Part shown: positions 35,666 to 44,773 of the stretch, piece by piece
How positions within the stretch are numbered: the stretch's first letter is position 1
How the letters are laid out: the number at the start of each line of letters is the position of its first letter
Assembly: GCA_902776765.1 (NCBI GenBank)
Contig: CACYRP010000014.1
Location: 1 to 64,000, forward strand
Length of the DNA: 64,000 nt
DNA from: Fibrobacter succinogenes
Lineage (GTDB): Bacteria > Fibrobacterota > Fibrobacteria > Fibrobacterales > Fibrobacteraceae
Direction of reading: 5' to 3'
Made by a program: the position numbers and the translations under genes
Notes under the pieces: generated by a model
Seen by the model: the letters and a program-made list of their open reading frames with translations, nothing else
What the model was told of the DNA's origin: nothing
The model's database searches: none

Positions 35666-36469
35666 TTAGTTAAATTTCCTCCTTTCATCTTTAAGCCAGC
35701 GCGTAACATGGACGCCATTCCATCCCAAAGAATTGTGCTTGAAACCCCGCGCATACGAAGCTCCGTAGCGCCCGGCATTAAACGAAAGTTGAACCGCCAC
35801 CGCAAAATCAGGGAACCGGTAAGAAGTGCTTATTTCCGCAAATTTCCAGCGAAAATTCGCACCCACATACAAATAATCGAAATCACATTCCGCGAAAGCC
35901 GAAATAGTCTCATCCGTCATCCAGTGAACGCCCAACACAGGCGCAACCCCCTCATCCATAAAACCGCTTAGCATCGCCGCCAAATGGATTTCTCGCCATT
36001 TGTAATTGAGCCCCAACTTGAAACGATGACGCGACCAAAATTCCTCGCCTGGCACCCACTCCATATCAAGCCCGTAACTCGCGCCAAATACAAAGCGATT
36101 CCACGAGCGAGCATACGAGAATTCTGAATACAAATTCCGGTACAGCGAATCCATGGACAGGAATGCAAAAAAAGCACCCACGCGGTATGTATCGCTCCCA
36201 AATTCCAGCGACAGATTCCACGAAGATTCATCGACTTCATCCATCCAGTAATACGAAAGGCTATACGACGGATCCGCATAACGCGCAGGAGTCGAATAAT
36301 ACCCGCCAAGCCCGACAGGCGAAAGCCCGCCTGCAAGGAGGGATGCAAACGAGGCATGGCCTTCGGTAGCATGGCAGCAAGGAATCGCGAAACAGAACCA
36401 AGCAACAAACAAAAGCAACGGTCTCGCGCATTTCTTTAACACACTGTTTTCCCAAGCGCAGTTTCGCAT
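35666..36469 (-). CDS. outer-membrane beta-barrel-like protein
   Basis: From the ATG at 36469 the product is 267 residues with a signal peptide (MRNCAWENSVLKKCARPLLL...CCHA). The in-frame codon at 36571 would overlap the previous gene by 77 nt and place 34 residues before it. The mature part is rich in alternating strands with Tyr, Trp and Phe (SYSLSYYWMDEV, RFVFGASYGLDMEW, FDYLYVGANFRWKF, AVQLSFNAGRYGASYARGF), as expected for an outer-membrane barrel. It has some flavour of PorP/SprF-like type IX secretion partners, but no specific motif supports that. It is the middle gene of a three-gene envelope operon. Confidence 0.7.
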   Translation of the reverse strand: MRNCAWENSVLKKCARPLLLFVAWFCFAIPCCHATEGHASFASLLAGGLSPVGLGGYYSTPARYADPSYSLSYYWMDEVDESSWNLSLEFGSDTYRVGAFFAFLSMDSLYRNLYSEFSYARSWNRFVFGASYGLDMEWVPGEEFWSRHRFKLGLNYKWREIHLAAMLSGFMDEGVAPVLGVHWMTDETISAFAECDFDYLYVGANFRWKFAEISTSYRFPDFAVAVQLSFNAGRYGASYARGFKHNSLGWNGVHVTRWLKDERRKFN

Positions 36470-36494
36470 AAATTCATAGTAACTCCAAGCAAGC

Positions 36495-37784
36495 CTACGG
36501 GCGAACAAGAATACCGACCACATTTTCGTACTCCCCCACGGATAAAGCCACATAACCAACGCCGATTCCAAGGTATTCCTGCGCAGGCACTTTCACCCAT
36601 TCATTCGACATCGCTGAAACGATCGACTTCCAAACGCGACGCCCCGCAGAATCCAAAAGAGCTAGCGTTACATCATGTTCCGATTCTACACGTATGCGAA
36701 GAGCGGAGCCCTTTTTCGAGATCACGCGTGATGAAAGTTTGTACGTAAGCAGCACATTTTCCAGCATATTTTTCGGCACATTTTCTTTAGCGCATCCCAA
36801 CGCATTTACAGCACTTCCCGAACTCGTCCCCGGCGCATTTACAGCAGCACTCCCCGAGCCCATCTTTTTCTGGAACCCCGGAGTAAACTCGCGCTTCCCC
36901 GTCAACGGATTGAATCCCGACGGGCATGCCACAGTTCCTTTGTTCCAATAAACGCTATCGATCACATCATTACGGAAACAAAGGCGAATCGAGCCTTCTA
37001 CGTTACTCAAATAACCTAGCGATACTTGAATCATGCGTATATCGGGAATTCCAAGAACTTCACGCAAAGCAGACGTATCCTTGCTCACTAGCATTGTCTG
37101 GTAAGGCAGAATCGAATCCCGCGCATTCCCTAAAGCTCCACCGCGATCGCAAAAGCGGAACTCCTGCAACGGGAGCGCATACCCGCCCGCATTATAAAGT
37201 TCCACCCACTCCGGCATCGGTTCTTCCGGACAATGATGAATCTCCGTCATGCGCAGTAAACGCCCCTGCTTGCCTAGCTCGCCCGCCAAAGCCAATAGCG
37301 AATCCTCTTCTACACCAAGCTCGTATTCCGAGTCACCCACGCCCATAGACCCAGCAACATACACCCACTCGTCCGTAAGCCCCACGCGCTGAATCGACTT
37401 GCCCGGCTTAGGCTGTGGGACCGTCACAGAATCCGAGCACACGCCTGACCAAACCCTCCAGACGGATTCTCTAGAATTCGGGAGCGAAACCTTCCCCAGC
37501 ATGCCACACGCTACATTTTTTCGCGGTGGACACAGCGACGAATCGTGCACCAGCACCAAACGTTCGGCCTCCGGCCACTTAAACGCCAAAATTTCCCTGC
37601 TTTCAAAACGCACAAAAAGCGAATCCCCTCGAAATTCGTCAAGCCGAATTTCGACATACTCACCCTCCAGGTCTGAAACATTTTTAGGATCCGGGAAAAA
37701 TTCTACAAACATCGGACATGAAAATGCCGATGCATAAAAAGCCAAGCCGCACACAGCGACCGGCAAGACACCACATTTATTCAC
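36495..37784 (-). CDS. secreted protein with lamin-tail-like domains
   Basis: The signal peptide is MNKCGVLPVAVCGLAFYASA. Residues about 22-100 (FVEFFPDPKNVSDLEGEYVEI...) and about 195-300 (EIHHCPEEPMPEWVELYNAGG, LQEFRFCDRGG) look like lamin-tail (LTD) beta-sandwich domains, which typically read 'I.EI...P....EWVEL.N.G'. A Ser/Gly/Ala-rich stretch (about 315-335) and a C-terminal domain with VTLALLDSAGRRVW and YVALSVGEYENVVGILVRP, like a secretion sorting domain, follow. LTD domains occur in extracellular nucleases and adhesins, but no enzyme domain is visible here. It is first in an operon with two barrel-like proteins. Confidence 0.7.
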   Translation of the reverse strand: MNKCGVLPVAVCGLAFYASAFSCPMFVEFFPDPKNVSDLEGEYVEIRLDEFRGDSLFVRFESREILAFKWPEAERLVLVHDSSLCPPRKNVACGMLGKVSLPNSRESVWRVWSGVCSDSVTVPQPKPGKSIQRVGLTDEWVYVAGSMGVGDSEYELGVEEDSLLALAGELGKQGRLLRMTEIHHCPEEPMPEWVELYNAGGYALPLQEFRFCDRGGALGNARDSILPYQTMLVSKDTSALREVLGIPDIRMIQVSLGYLSNVEGSIRLCFRNDVIDSVYWNKGTVACPSGFNPLTGKREFTPGFQKKMGSGSAAVNAPGTSSGSAVNALGCAKENVPKNMLENVLLTYKLSSRVISKKGSALRIRVESEHDVTLALLDSAGRRVWKSIVSAMSNEWVKVPAQEYLGIGVGYVALSVGEYENVVGILVRP

Positions 37785-37832
37785 GACACCCTCCCCAGGG
37801 CGCGCCCCTCAAGCGTAAAACGCTAGCGAGAT

Positions 37833-38753
37833 TTAGTCGACTTCATAGTCGTTAGGGAGAATATAAGGAAGAGGGTTCACCGGAACACCATTTTTCCAAA
37901 CCTCATAATGGAGGTGCGGACCAACAGAACGTCCAGTATTGCCCATATAGCCAAGAATTTGATAACGATGTACAAACTGTCCCGGAGTCACGGCAGACAT
38001 CTGCATATGCCCATAACGGGTCTTGAGGCCATTGCCATGATTCAGGACTACAAAATTCCCAAAAGAGGAACTCAGCTGGGAAATTTCAACCACGCCGTCT
38101 GCCGGCGCATAAATCGGGGTCCAACGATCGTTAGAAATGTCTATGCCCTGATGCATTTTGCCCACTTCACCGGTCACAGGATGGACACGCGGACCAAAGG
38201 CAGAAGCATAACGACCGTTTGTAGGAGAAATAGACGGAATATAGCGTAAAACGGAGCGGCTCTGGTCGATATATTTAGTCAGAGCATTAAAAGAATTTTC
38301 GTTGTTCTGGATTTGCCCAAAAATGCGCCAAACATCTTCGTGCATCGTAGCGGTACGTTCAAACACCGGGGAACTTTTGCGCAAAAGCTGGACATTCGGT
38401 TCAATATGACCACCTGTCGAAAGCTTACGGGATGCTTCGTCCGGCAGCGGCAGACCGAGCTTTGCATGGAGCATTTTTTCGGCCTTGAAGAAATCCTTAG
38501 ACGTATTGGAAATGTAATCCACCGTGCTCTGGATTTGCGAAAGTTCCTTGTTCAGCTTTTGACGACTTGCAAAAGCATGCTTCAAGACACCATCATAAAC
38601 TGATGTCGAAAGAATTTGGACAAGGAAAAGGATAAAGCCTACAACAACGACGATTCGCGCAAAAAGCGAACCGCGAAGAATGAACGAAGGCATTTTCACG
38701 GTCAACGTCCGTGACGACTTCTGAAAATGTATGGAGGCCTTAACGAAATTCAT
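37833..38753 (-). CDS. membrane-anchored M23 (LytM-type) peptidase
   Basis: A cytoplasmic start, one membrane segment (about 34-55, RIVVVVGFILFLVQILSTSVY) and a coiled-coil-like region (about 70-170) lead to a C-terminal M23 domain. The zinc motifs are complete: GKMHQGIDIS (HxxxD) and GPHLHYEVWKNG (HxH). Active members cut peptidoglycan cross-bridges; coiled-coil LytM proteins often regulate cell division or shape. The ATG at 38753 is preferred to the TTG just before it. It lies 48 nt upstream of the LTD-protein gene on the same strand. Confidence 0.88.
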   Translation of the reverse strand: MNFVKASIHFQKSSRTLTVKMPSFILRGSLFARIVVVVGFILFLVQILSTSVYDGVLKHAFASRQKLNKELSQIQSTVDYISNTSKDFFKAEKMLHAKLGLPLPDEASRKLSTGGHIEPNVQLLRKSSPVFERTATMHEDVWRIFGQIQNNENSFNALTKYIDQSRSVLRYIPSISPTNGRYASAFGPRVHPVTGEVGKMHQGIDISNDRWTPIYAPADGVVEISQLSSSFGNFVVLNHGNGLKTRYGHMQMSAVTPGQFVHRYQILGYMGNTGRSVGPHLHYEVWKNGVPVNPLPYILPNDYEVD

Positions 38754-38900
38754 CAAGGGATAATGTAAATAAATGGCACGAAAATTTCAAAGGATTTATC
38801 CCTATTTTTTTATTACAAGCCATTTTTTTGCGCAATATCACTTAATTTAGCGTCGTTTAAGGCCTTTTTTTCCCAGTTTTTTCATTTACACAAAAAAAAT

Positions 38901-39665
38901 CTAAACCGGATTATCGCAATCGACAAATTTTGTCGGAATACTTAGCTCGGTTTGAATCTTTTCGGCAAGCGCACTCACGCCAAAAATTTCGGATCTGTGG
39001 TGCCCGCACGAAACCAGATTGACTCCGTTTTCTTGGCAGAATATAGGGATTTCTTCCTTGATGCTACCAGTAACATAAGCATCGCAATTCTTTTCCATAG
39101 CTTCACGTACAGCAGATGCGCTGCAACTACCGCTACAAATCGCCACACGCTTAATTTGTTCAGAGCCGTAGAAGAATTTATTCTGCACACCATGTTCAAA
39201 AGCAGCATCAAGACAGTCCAAAAATTCTTCTCTTGTCGCAGGGGTGTTCCATTCGGCAATCACGCCGATAGGCCTCATGCCTTCGTAAGCAAATTCATGA
39301 ACCGGGTTAAGTCCCAGATTCTTAGCGATGACGGCGTTGTTTCCTATTTCACGGTGGCCGTCGAGCGGCAAATGGAAACCGAACACAGAAATGCCGTGCA
39401 CCATAAGCTTGCGGATACGTTCACCGAACTTTCCAACCGGAAGCAGGCGTTCGCCTTTCCAAAAGCCATTCGGATGATGTACGATAATACAGTCAGCCTT
39501 CTCGGCAATGGCGGCATCAATCAATTGGTCTCGCAAGCTCACGCCCGTCACGATCTTGGAAACCTTGTCACTAGCTTCGACGCAGAGACCGTTGACACAA
39601 TAATCATTAAATGATTTTGGTTCCAACAGGTCGTCCAACCATGCAGAAATAAATGACAAATCCAT
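38901..39665 (-). CDS. NIF3-family dinuclear metal-binding protein
   Basis: The 254-residue protein has the NIF3 pattern: FNDYCVNGLCVEA (usual N.(L) Q near the start), ADCIIVHHPNGFW (metal-binding HH), VFGFHLPLDGHREIGNNAVIAK (H.PLD.....GN) and, late, NLVSCGHHRSEIFGV. Residues that bind two metal ions in homologues are present. NIF3/YbgI proteins are widespread and have been linked to GTP cyclohydrolase-like or DNA-related roles, with no settled reaction. It is divergent from metK and appears to be a single gene. Confidence 0.9.
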   Translation of the reverse strand: MDLSFISAWLDDLLEPKSFNDYCVNGLCVEASDKVSKIVTGVSLRDQLIDAAIAEKADCIIVHHPNGFWKGERLLPVGKFGERIRKLMVHGISVFGFHLPLDGHREIGNNAVIAKNLGLNPVHEFAYEGMRPIGVIAEWNTPATREEFLDCLDAAFEHGVQNKFFYGSEQIKRVAICSGSCSASAVREAMEKNCDAYVTGSIKEEIPIFCQENGVNLVSCGHHRSEIFGVSALAEKIQTELSIPTKFVDCDNPV

Positions 39666-39828
39666 ATACTCTCCTTATTGATAAAAAACATCCCGGCACC
39701 ATGCCAGAATTCTCTCTCCGCCACCTAACATATTATCGTTAGCAATAGAAAATATAAATACAAAATTTTAATTTACAACAGCGCCCCCCATTTTTGAGTG
39801 AAAAAAAGCTAACCGGAGCTATTTCGCG

Positions 39829-39857
39829 TTGACACGCTCTATGCATTTAGTTAAATT
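39829..39857 (+). promoter_or_regulatory. promoter of metK
   Basis: TTGACA (39829-39834) and TAAATT (39852-39857) are separated by 17 nt, 40 nt before the start codon. I looked for a SAM riboswitch in 39666-39897 and saw no convincing fold. Confidence 0.75.
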
Positions 39858-39866
39858 TATGCATAG
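39839..39866. promoter_or_regulatory. inverted repeat over the metK -10 region, candidate operator
   Basis: CTATGCAT and ATGCATAG are perfect 8-bp arms separated by 12 nt that contain the -10 box. The position, from within the spacer to just past the start of transcription, is typical of a repressor site. The regulator is unknown. Confidence 0.5.
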
Positions 39867-39897
39867 ATAATTCAAAGAATTTTTATAGGAGCCCCAA

Positions 39898-41091
39898 ATG
39901 GCACATTATCTTTTTACTTCTGAATCCGTTTCTAAAGGCCACCCGGACAAGGTTGCCGACCAGATTTCCGACTCCATCCTCGACGCCTGCCTCGCCCAAG
40001 ACCCGAACAGCCGTGTTGCTTGCGAAACCCTCGTGAACACAGGCCTCGTCGTTATCTCTGGCGAAATTACCACCAAGGCCGTTATTGATTTCCAAGAAAT
40101 TGCTCGCAACACCATCAAGAACATTGGCTACGTGAACCCGGACCTTCAGTTCGACTACAAGGGCTGCGCCGTGCTCGTCGCTATGGACAAGCAGTCTCCG
40201 GACATCGCTCAGGGCGTTGATGCCAAGGCAGCCGATGGCAAGGAAGATGACAAGCAGGGTGCAGGCGACCAAGGTATGATGTTCGGTTACGCCGTCAAGG
40301 AAACCAAGGAACTCATGCCACTCCCGATCAGCCTCGCCCACAAGCTCATGGAAGAAATCCAGAACCTCCGCGAAAAGGGCAAGATCAAGTGGCTCCGTCC
40401 GGACGCCAAGTCCCAGGTGACTGTGGAATACGACGAAAACGACAAGCCGGTCCGCGTTGATACTGTTGTCATCTCTACCCAGCACGACGAAAAGGTAAAC
40501 GGCAAGGAACTCAAGCATTCCGTGATCGAAAAGGAAATCATCGAAAAGCTCATCAAGAAGGTGATTCCGGCAAAGCTTTTGGACAAGAAGACCCGTTACC
40601 TCGTGAACCCGACCGGCAAGTTCGTTGTCGGTGGCCCGCACGGCGACTGCGGCCTCACTGGCCGTAAGATCATCGTCGATACCTACGGTGGCATGGGTCG
40701 TCACGGTGGTGGCGCATTCAGCGGCAAGGACCCGAGCAAGGTGGACCGCAGTGCAGCTTACGCCGCTCGCTACGTGGCAAAGAACATTGTTGCTGCAGGC
40801 CTCGCCTACCGTTGCGAAGTCCAGCTCGCTTACGCCATCGGTTACTCCAAGCCGGTTTCTGTACTCGTGAACACGTTTGGCACAGGCAAGATCGACGACC
40901 GCAAGATCGAAGAAATTGTCGCCAAGAACTTCGACCTTTCTCCGGCTGGCATCGAAAAGATGCTCGATCTCCGCAAGCCGGGCTTTGTCGCAACAGCCGC
41001 CCTCGGTCACTTCGGCCGCACGGGCGCTCGCTTCACGTGGGAAAAGACCGACAAGGCTGCTGATTTGAAGGCGGCCGCCGAAGCAATTTAA
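39898..41091 (+). CDS. metK: S-adenosylmethionine synthase
   Basis: All hallmark motifs are present in 397 residues: [40 protein letters not shown], the P-loop-like [40 protein letters not shown] and the C-terminal GHFGR. The enzyme makes S-adenosylmethionine from methionine and ATP in the cytoplasm. A GGAG site precedes the ATG. The codon bias toward a few codons is strong and creates a long antisense open frame. It is monocistronic, with its own promoter and terminator. Confidence 0.97.
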   Translation: MAHYLFTSESVSKGHPDKVADQISDSILDACLAQDPNSRVACETLVNTGLVVISGEITTKAVIDFQEIARNTIKNIGYVNPDLQFDYKGCAVLVAMDKQSPDIAQGVDAKAADGKEDDKQGAGDQGMMFGYAVKETKELMPLPISLAHKLMEEIQNLREKGKIKWLRPDAKSQVTVEYDENDKPVRVDTVVISTQHDEKVNGKELKHSVIEKEIIEKLIKKVIPAKLLDKKTRYLVNPTGKFVVGGPHGDCGLTGRKIIVDTYGGMGRHGGGAFSGKDPSKVDRSAAYAARYVAKNIVAAGLAYRCEVQLAYAIGYSKPVSVLVNTFGTGKIDDRKIEEIVAKNFDLSPAGIEKMLDLRKPGFVATAALGHFGRTGARFTWEKTDKAADLKAAAEAI

Positions 41092-41120
41092 TACAAACTC
41101 GCAACAAAATCGAGAAAAGA

Positions 41121-41149
41121 CAGACCGCACTCAAGCGGTCTGTTTTTTT
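41121..41149 (+). terminator. terminator of metK
   Basis: CAGACCGC pairs with GCGGTCTG across ACTCAA and is followed by TTTTTTT. Confidence 0.88.
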
Positions 41150-41483
41150 ATTTTATCCGCAAAACGCATTTAAATTCGATTGGCACACCTCTCCAATCAT
41201 ACAAAATTTTCAAGCCTTTGGATTTATCCTCGGTTAAATTACCTTCGGAATCATACACAAAGTTGTCCGAATCGGACATGTTGCGATTATCGGCAGATTC
41301 ACCACCCATGTTAGCAGCTACGGACTTGAGCCTGTTCGTCCTGCTTTCGTAGGTATATTCGCCACCGGTCGGATGTTCATTGAGCGAGTACATGACGGTT
41401 GCCTCTTCATTGCATCGCTGATGTGGTACGTGTACAAGAACGTGAGCGAGTTGCGGCAGTCCGGTAAAACTTCTATATTCCAT
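41148..41483 (-). pseudogene. RHS-repeat fragment (displaced tip, copy B)
   Basis: The frame encodes TYESRTNRLKSVAANM, FVYDSEGNLTEDKSKGLKILYDWRGVPIEF and then stops. The YDSEGNLT and ILYDWRG.P.EF motifs belong to the end of the RHS/YD-repeat shell, just before the core motif, which is missing. It has no signal or complete domain and is too short to act as an RHS protein. A 24-bp stretch coding KILYDWRG is identical to copy A about 1.15 kb upstream, so the two arose from one ancestor. Confidence 0.7.
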
Positions 41484-41608
41484 GATGCTTTTTTGATTTA
41501 TTGTTTACAACAAATTAAAAAACAACCCAAAGAGGCGACTCCCGGAAATGGAGGTCGTTCTTAGTCAGATTACTTCTGTAAGTAAAAACATTTACCGGAC
41601 ACTATTAA

Positions 41609-41797
41609 TTAAAAATTAATTATATCAAAAATACATAAAATTTCAAATATAATTACGCAAATTGCCAAAGCAACAAATAAATAATAGGACAACGGATCAT
41701 CGTCTTTAGTTGTATACCATCCACACATACCCGCTTTTTTTGTTACTAACAAAACAACTAAAACACAAATCCATAAAATAAGACTCAAAAAATGCAT
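41609..41797 (-). CDS. small membrane protein, possible immunity protein of the RHS tip
   Basis: This 62-residue protein has two hydrophobic segments (about 2-19, HFLSLILWICVLVVLLV, and 38-60, YYLFVALAICVIIFEILCIF) joined by a polar loop. Its ATG overlaps the last base of the stop codon of the frame encoding the RHS C-terminal tip, the usual coupling of polymorphic toxin and immunity genes. Small two-helix membrane proteins are common immunity proteins. No family is recognised, and with the toxin gene broken its role is uncertain. Confidence 0.5.
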   Translation of the reverse strand: MHFLSLILWICVLVVLLVTKKAGMCGWYTTKDDDPLSYYLFVALAICVIIFEILCIFDIINF

Positions 41798-42532
41798 TAA
41801 TCATCCTCCTTTGGAGCTACACTTGATGCTGATGTCGCTACACTTGACGCTGATGGAATATAGTCCTCCTGGAAATCAGTAGGAGACAAAAATAAGTCAA
41901 CTAAATCATGAGAAAAATTATTGGCAGCATTTTGCGCACCCACCGATGCAGCCTGCTTCATGCGATTTGCAAGAACAGAATTCACAGCCCTTCCACCAGG
42001 GGTTAAAGATGGGAAACGGGAATCAATGGCTTTACCAACGAGCAAAGAAGCTCCATCAATAATAAAAGACGCAGAAGCCCCAGTGGATCCGTATTGTAAA
42101 CCACTTGAAACAGCATTATAGAAAAACAGCAATCTGATACGTAGCTTCACCATCTGGATCCACCCCATTCACCGGATTCATCCCATACCCCACATAAAGA
42201 TACGGGCTTGCAAATTGTCTCTTCGGATCCACAGAAATCCACATTCCGAGCATCGGGTCGAGATAACGAGCACCGAAGTAGTTCAAAGCAAAACTTCCCG
42301 TAGGTTGTTGCATCTGTGTAAATTCAACCGGCATACCTCTCCAATCATACAAAATTTTCAGATCCTTGGAGTTGCGCAAAGCGCAATACACTGCGGTTCG
42401 GCAATAAAAATGCACAAGTGCATTTTTGCTGCTCTCACCTTGCATGTATTTGTCTTCTGTCAAATTACCCTCGGAATCAAAGACAAAAGTTTCTACGGCG
42501 TTTTCCTTCGGTAGTCTATTTTTATATTTTAT
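41797..42532 (-). pseudogene. RHS core with C-terminal toxin-like tip, frameshifted and 5'-truncated
   Basis: From 42532 the open frame reads NRLPKENAVETFVFDSEGNLTEDK, then the RHS core (ARYLDPMLGMWISVDPKRQF, YGMNPVNGVDPDGE) and stops at 42116. The next frame takes over at a run of five T residues (about 42120); one T fewer would join them. The second frame continues YNAVSSGLQYGSTGAS...RAVNSVLANRMKQAA...HDLVDLFLSP for about 105 residues, a variable tip of unknown kind. No start codon or N-terminal shell lies upstream, because the 42546 gene occupies that space. It is a decayed RHS toxin end. Confidence 0.7.
42371..42448. repeat. 78-bp in-frame insertion in RHS copy A, with hairpins
   Basis: Aligning copy A to copy B shows 78 extra bases between the codons of LTEDK and SKDLKILYD. 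The insert contains the perfect palindrome AAAAATGCAC-AA-GTGCATTTTT and the hairpin TTGCGCAAAGCGCAA. It keeps the reading frame (26 codons). Confidence 0.7.
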
Positions 42533-42545
42533 TCATGGAGAAAAC

Positions 42546-43100
42546 ATGTTTAAACGAATTTTTTCATTTTTGCTTATTGCAACAGCGTTCTGCCTAGCCG
42601 CCAATTCAAACAGCAACTCACGCCCGGCATTTTTCGCAAAAGATTCCGTCAAGGCCGAGCAACACGCAGCTCTTACACAAGTTGATTTTGATGAATATTA
42701 CATAAACCTGATTGAATCCGAAAAGAGCATAGTCAGAAATGCAACGACCATGAGCATCATTAGCGGCACCGTAACAGGATTTGGAATATTCACAACCGTC
42801 ATTGCATTTAAAAACAGTAAACATAAAAACGATTGGGCCGAAGTTCATAGACAAACTCTACAAATAGCAGGTATTGGCCTTACAGTTGCTGGCGTTTTTG
42901 GACTTTCGTACAATCTCTATACAATCATTAAAGGGACCGGCGAGAATAGCAAACGCGCCTCGTACGAACGCGCCTACGACATCTACAAATGCAAGCGTTC
43001 CGAACGGAAAAATGGGAACGATGGCGCAAAAATCATCTTGACACCAACAATAGACCTTCTCGGAACGGCCGCCGGAGTGAATTTAAATATCCTTTTTTGA
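42546..43100 (+). CDS. exported membrane protein, 184 residues
   Basis: The start at 42546 has GGAG 5 nt upstream and gives a signal or anchor (MFKRIFSFLLIATAFCLA). Two further hydrophobic segments lie at about 70-92 (MSIISGTVTGFGIFTTVIAF) and 107-128 (TLQIAGIGLTVAGVFGLSYNLYTII). The Gly-rich helix pair after a signal peptide is common in Fibrobacter and Bacteroidetes envelope proteins of unknown role. The C-terminus is basic, then strand-like (AKIILTPTIDLLGTAAGVNLNILF). A TATATT box lies about 20 nt before the ATG. I recognise no family. Confidence 0.7.
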   Translation: MFKRIFSFLLIATAFCLAANSNSNSRPAFFAKDSVKAEQHAALTQVDFDEYYINLIESEKSIVRNATTMSIISGTVTGFGIFTTVIAFKNSKHKNDWAEVHRQTLQIAGIGLTVAGVFGLSYNLYTIIKGTGENSKRASYERAYDIYKCKRSERKNGNDGAKIILTPTIDLLGTAAGVNLNILF

Positions 43101-43157
43101 TTAAATCAGATTATTTTTACCTCTAGGTAGGATTTATTCTTTAGAGGAGTGTGTTAG

Positions 43158-44690
43158 GTGAAAGAAATCTTTTTTAAAGGCGCTGTAATCGCAGCATTAT
43201 CAACAGGTTTGTGCGCAACTTGTTCTTTAGCAGCAGTGCGTTCTGTCGCGCTAAACAAAAGCATTGAAACGCTAGAGCCGATGAAAGGAATCGTATTCTG
43301 GCCCGACCAAGCCAAAAGCCAAAAAGACTTGCAAAAATCCATATCGTTGGAATTTTCGTATTGCCTCCCCTGCGCCGTGGTGACAGGCAAGACCGGAGAT
43401 AAAATCAATTATGACTGGAGCAGTTTCGAGAAATTGCTCGACGATATCAAGAGCCGCGGGCACCAAGCCATTGTTCGCTTCCGCATTGAGTATCCGGGAG
43501 AAACCATCAAGAACGCCCCCAACTGCACTGAAAATGTGAAAGGCGCAACAGCAGTTCCCAACTATTTCCTCACCAACAGCAATTACTTGGAGACTTTCTC
43601 CGAGAATCCAGGCGGCGACGGTCCCACTTACTACGCCGACTGGAGCAGCACGGCACTCCAGCGGTTCTACAAGCAATTCTACGCTGACTTCGCTGCGAAA
43701 TACGACAAGGATCCGCGTATTGCATTCGTGCAGGCAGGCTTCGGGCACTGGGCTGAATACCACATTTACGGAACCAAACTCGATCTCGGCACAAACTTCC
43801 CGACCAAGGACTACCAGCGCGATTTCCTAATGCATCTTGATACATTATTCAAGGAAACGCCTTGGAGCATTTCCATCGATGCCGCCGACAACAGCTACTC
43901 GCCCATCGCCGGCAACAAGACGCTCCTAGCGTTAAACTTCGGGCTGTTCGACGATTCCTTTATGCATAAGGAACACGACATTTCGCAGGGCGACGGCGAC
44001 AACGAAAAGAATTGGCAAACAATCGGCAAAGACCGCTGGAAAACATCGCCCGCCGGCGGTGAAATCAGCTACTACGAAGACAAGGACCAAAAAGAATTCC
44101 TGAACCCCGCAGGACTCTACGGCGTCACTTGGGAAAGTGCTGCCAGCAAATACCACATGACATACGTCATCGGCAACGATGCACCCGAAGGCAAGTACGC
44201 CACAAAATCACGCGTTTTTGAGGCCAGTTCCTATGCGGGTTACAAGTTCGAAATCACGGGCTATGCGGTCAACAGTATTTCTGCAGCCGTACGCGTGAAG
44301 AACATCGGCATAGCACCGCTGTACCACAACGCCTACGTGACCGTGAAGGGCGTGCGCAGCAATAAATCGCTCAAAGGACTTTTGCCCGGCGAAGAAGCAA
44401 CCTACACCATCTCAGGAATTTCTATTGCCGACAGTGAATCGCCAGAGCTCACCATCACCGGCGACAAACTTTTGAAAGACGCGACCATCCCCTACAAAGC
44501 AAACCTCGACGGAAGCGCAAAGCCCATCGAAGGAACTGTCGAAGAAAGCGGCACCACCGCCATTGCAAGGAATCGCGTGAATATCAAACACAACGCGACA
44601 AACGCCCGCATCGTAGATGTTAAAGGCCGCACTCAAAAGCGTTCCACAAAGATGCCGAAAAAAGCTTATTACAAATTACAAGCGCAATAA
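43158..44690 (+). CDS. secreted DUF4832-like (TIM-barrel) protein
   Basis: A GTG start at 43158 has GAGGAG 8 nt upstream and gives a signal peptide ending SLAA. The N-terminal two thirds resemble DUF4874/DUF4832 proteins, which have a glycosidase-like TIM barrel: GIVFWPDQ, WSSFEKLLDDIKSRGHQAIVRFRIEYPGE, RIAFVQAGFGHWAEYH and WSISIDAADNS. The WAEYH strand end carries a Glu that could be catalytic, but no activity is established for the family as far as I know. Residues about 365-455 form a beta-sandwich, and the tail (NARIVDVKGRTQKRS...KAYYKLQAQ) looks like a sorting signal. It is probably a polysaccharide-active or -binding protein. Confidence 0.7.
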   Translation: MKEIFFKGAVIAALSTGLCATCSLAAVRSVALNKSIETLEPMKGIVFWPDQAKSQKDLQKSISLEFSYCLPCAVVTGKTGDKINYDWSSFEKLLDDIKSRGHQAIVRFRIEYPGETIKNAPNCTENVKGATAVPNYFLTNSNYLETFSENPGGDGPTYYADWSSTALQRFYKQFYADFAAKYDKDPRIAFVQAGFGHWAEYHIYGTKLDLGTNFPTKDYQRDFLMHLDTLFKETPWSISIDAADNSYSPIAGNKTLLALNFGLFDDSFMHKEHDISQGDGDNEKNWQTIGKDRWKTSPAGGEISYYEDKDQKEFLNPAGLYGVTWESAASKYHMTYVIGNDAPEGKYATKSRVFEASSYAGYKFEITGYAVNSISAAVRVKNIGIAPLYHNAYVTVKGVRSNKSLKGLLPGEEATYTISGISIADSESPELTITGDKLLKDATIPYKANLDGSAKPIEGTVEESGTTAIARNRVNIKHNATNARIVDVKGRTQKRSTKMPKKAYYKLQAQ

Positions 44691-44773
44691 AAGCGGAGTT
44701 TAGTTTAAACAAATTTTTACAACTTTCGTAATTCCAGCTTTTTAATTAGTTTGATAAAAAAAAGGATTGGATT

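Noticed and set aside
39666..39897. Possible SAM riboswitch upstream of metK
   Set aside because: The leader after the predicted transcription start is only about 35 nt, too short for any known SAM riboswitch class, and the upstream part shows no matching stem pattern.
39883..41130. 415-codon open frame antisense to metK
   Set aside because: Same cause: biased codons of a highly expressed gene. It has no ribosome site or recognisable motif.
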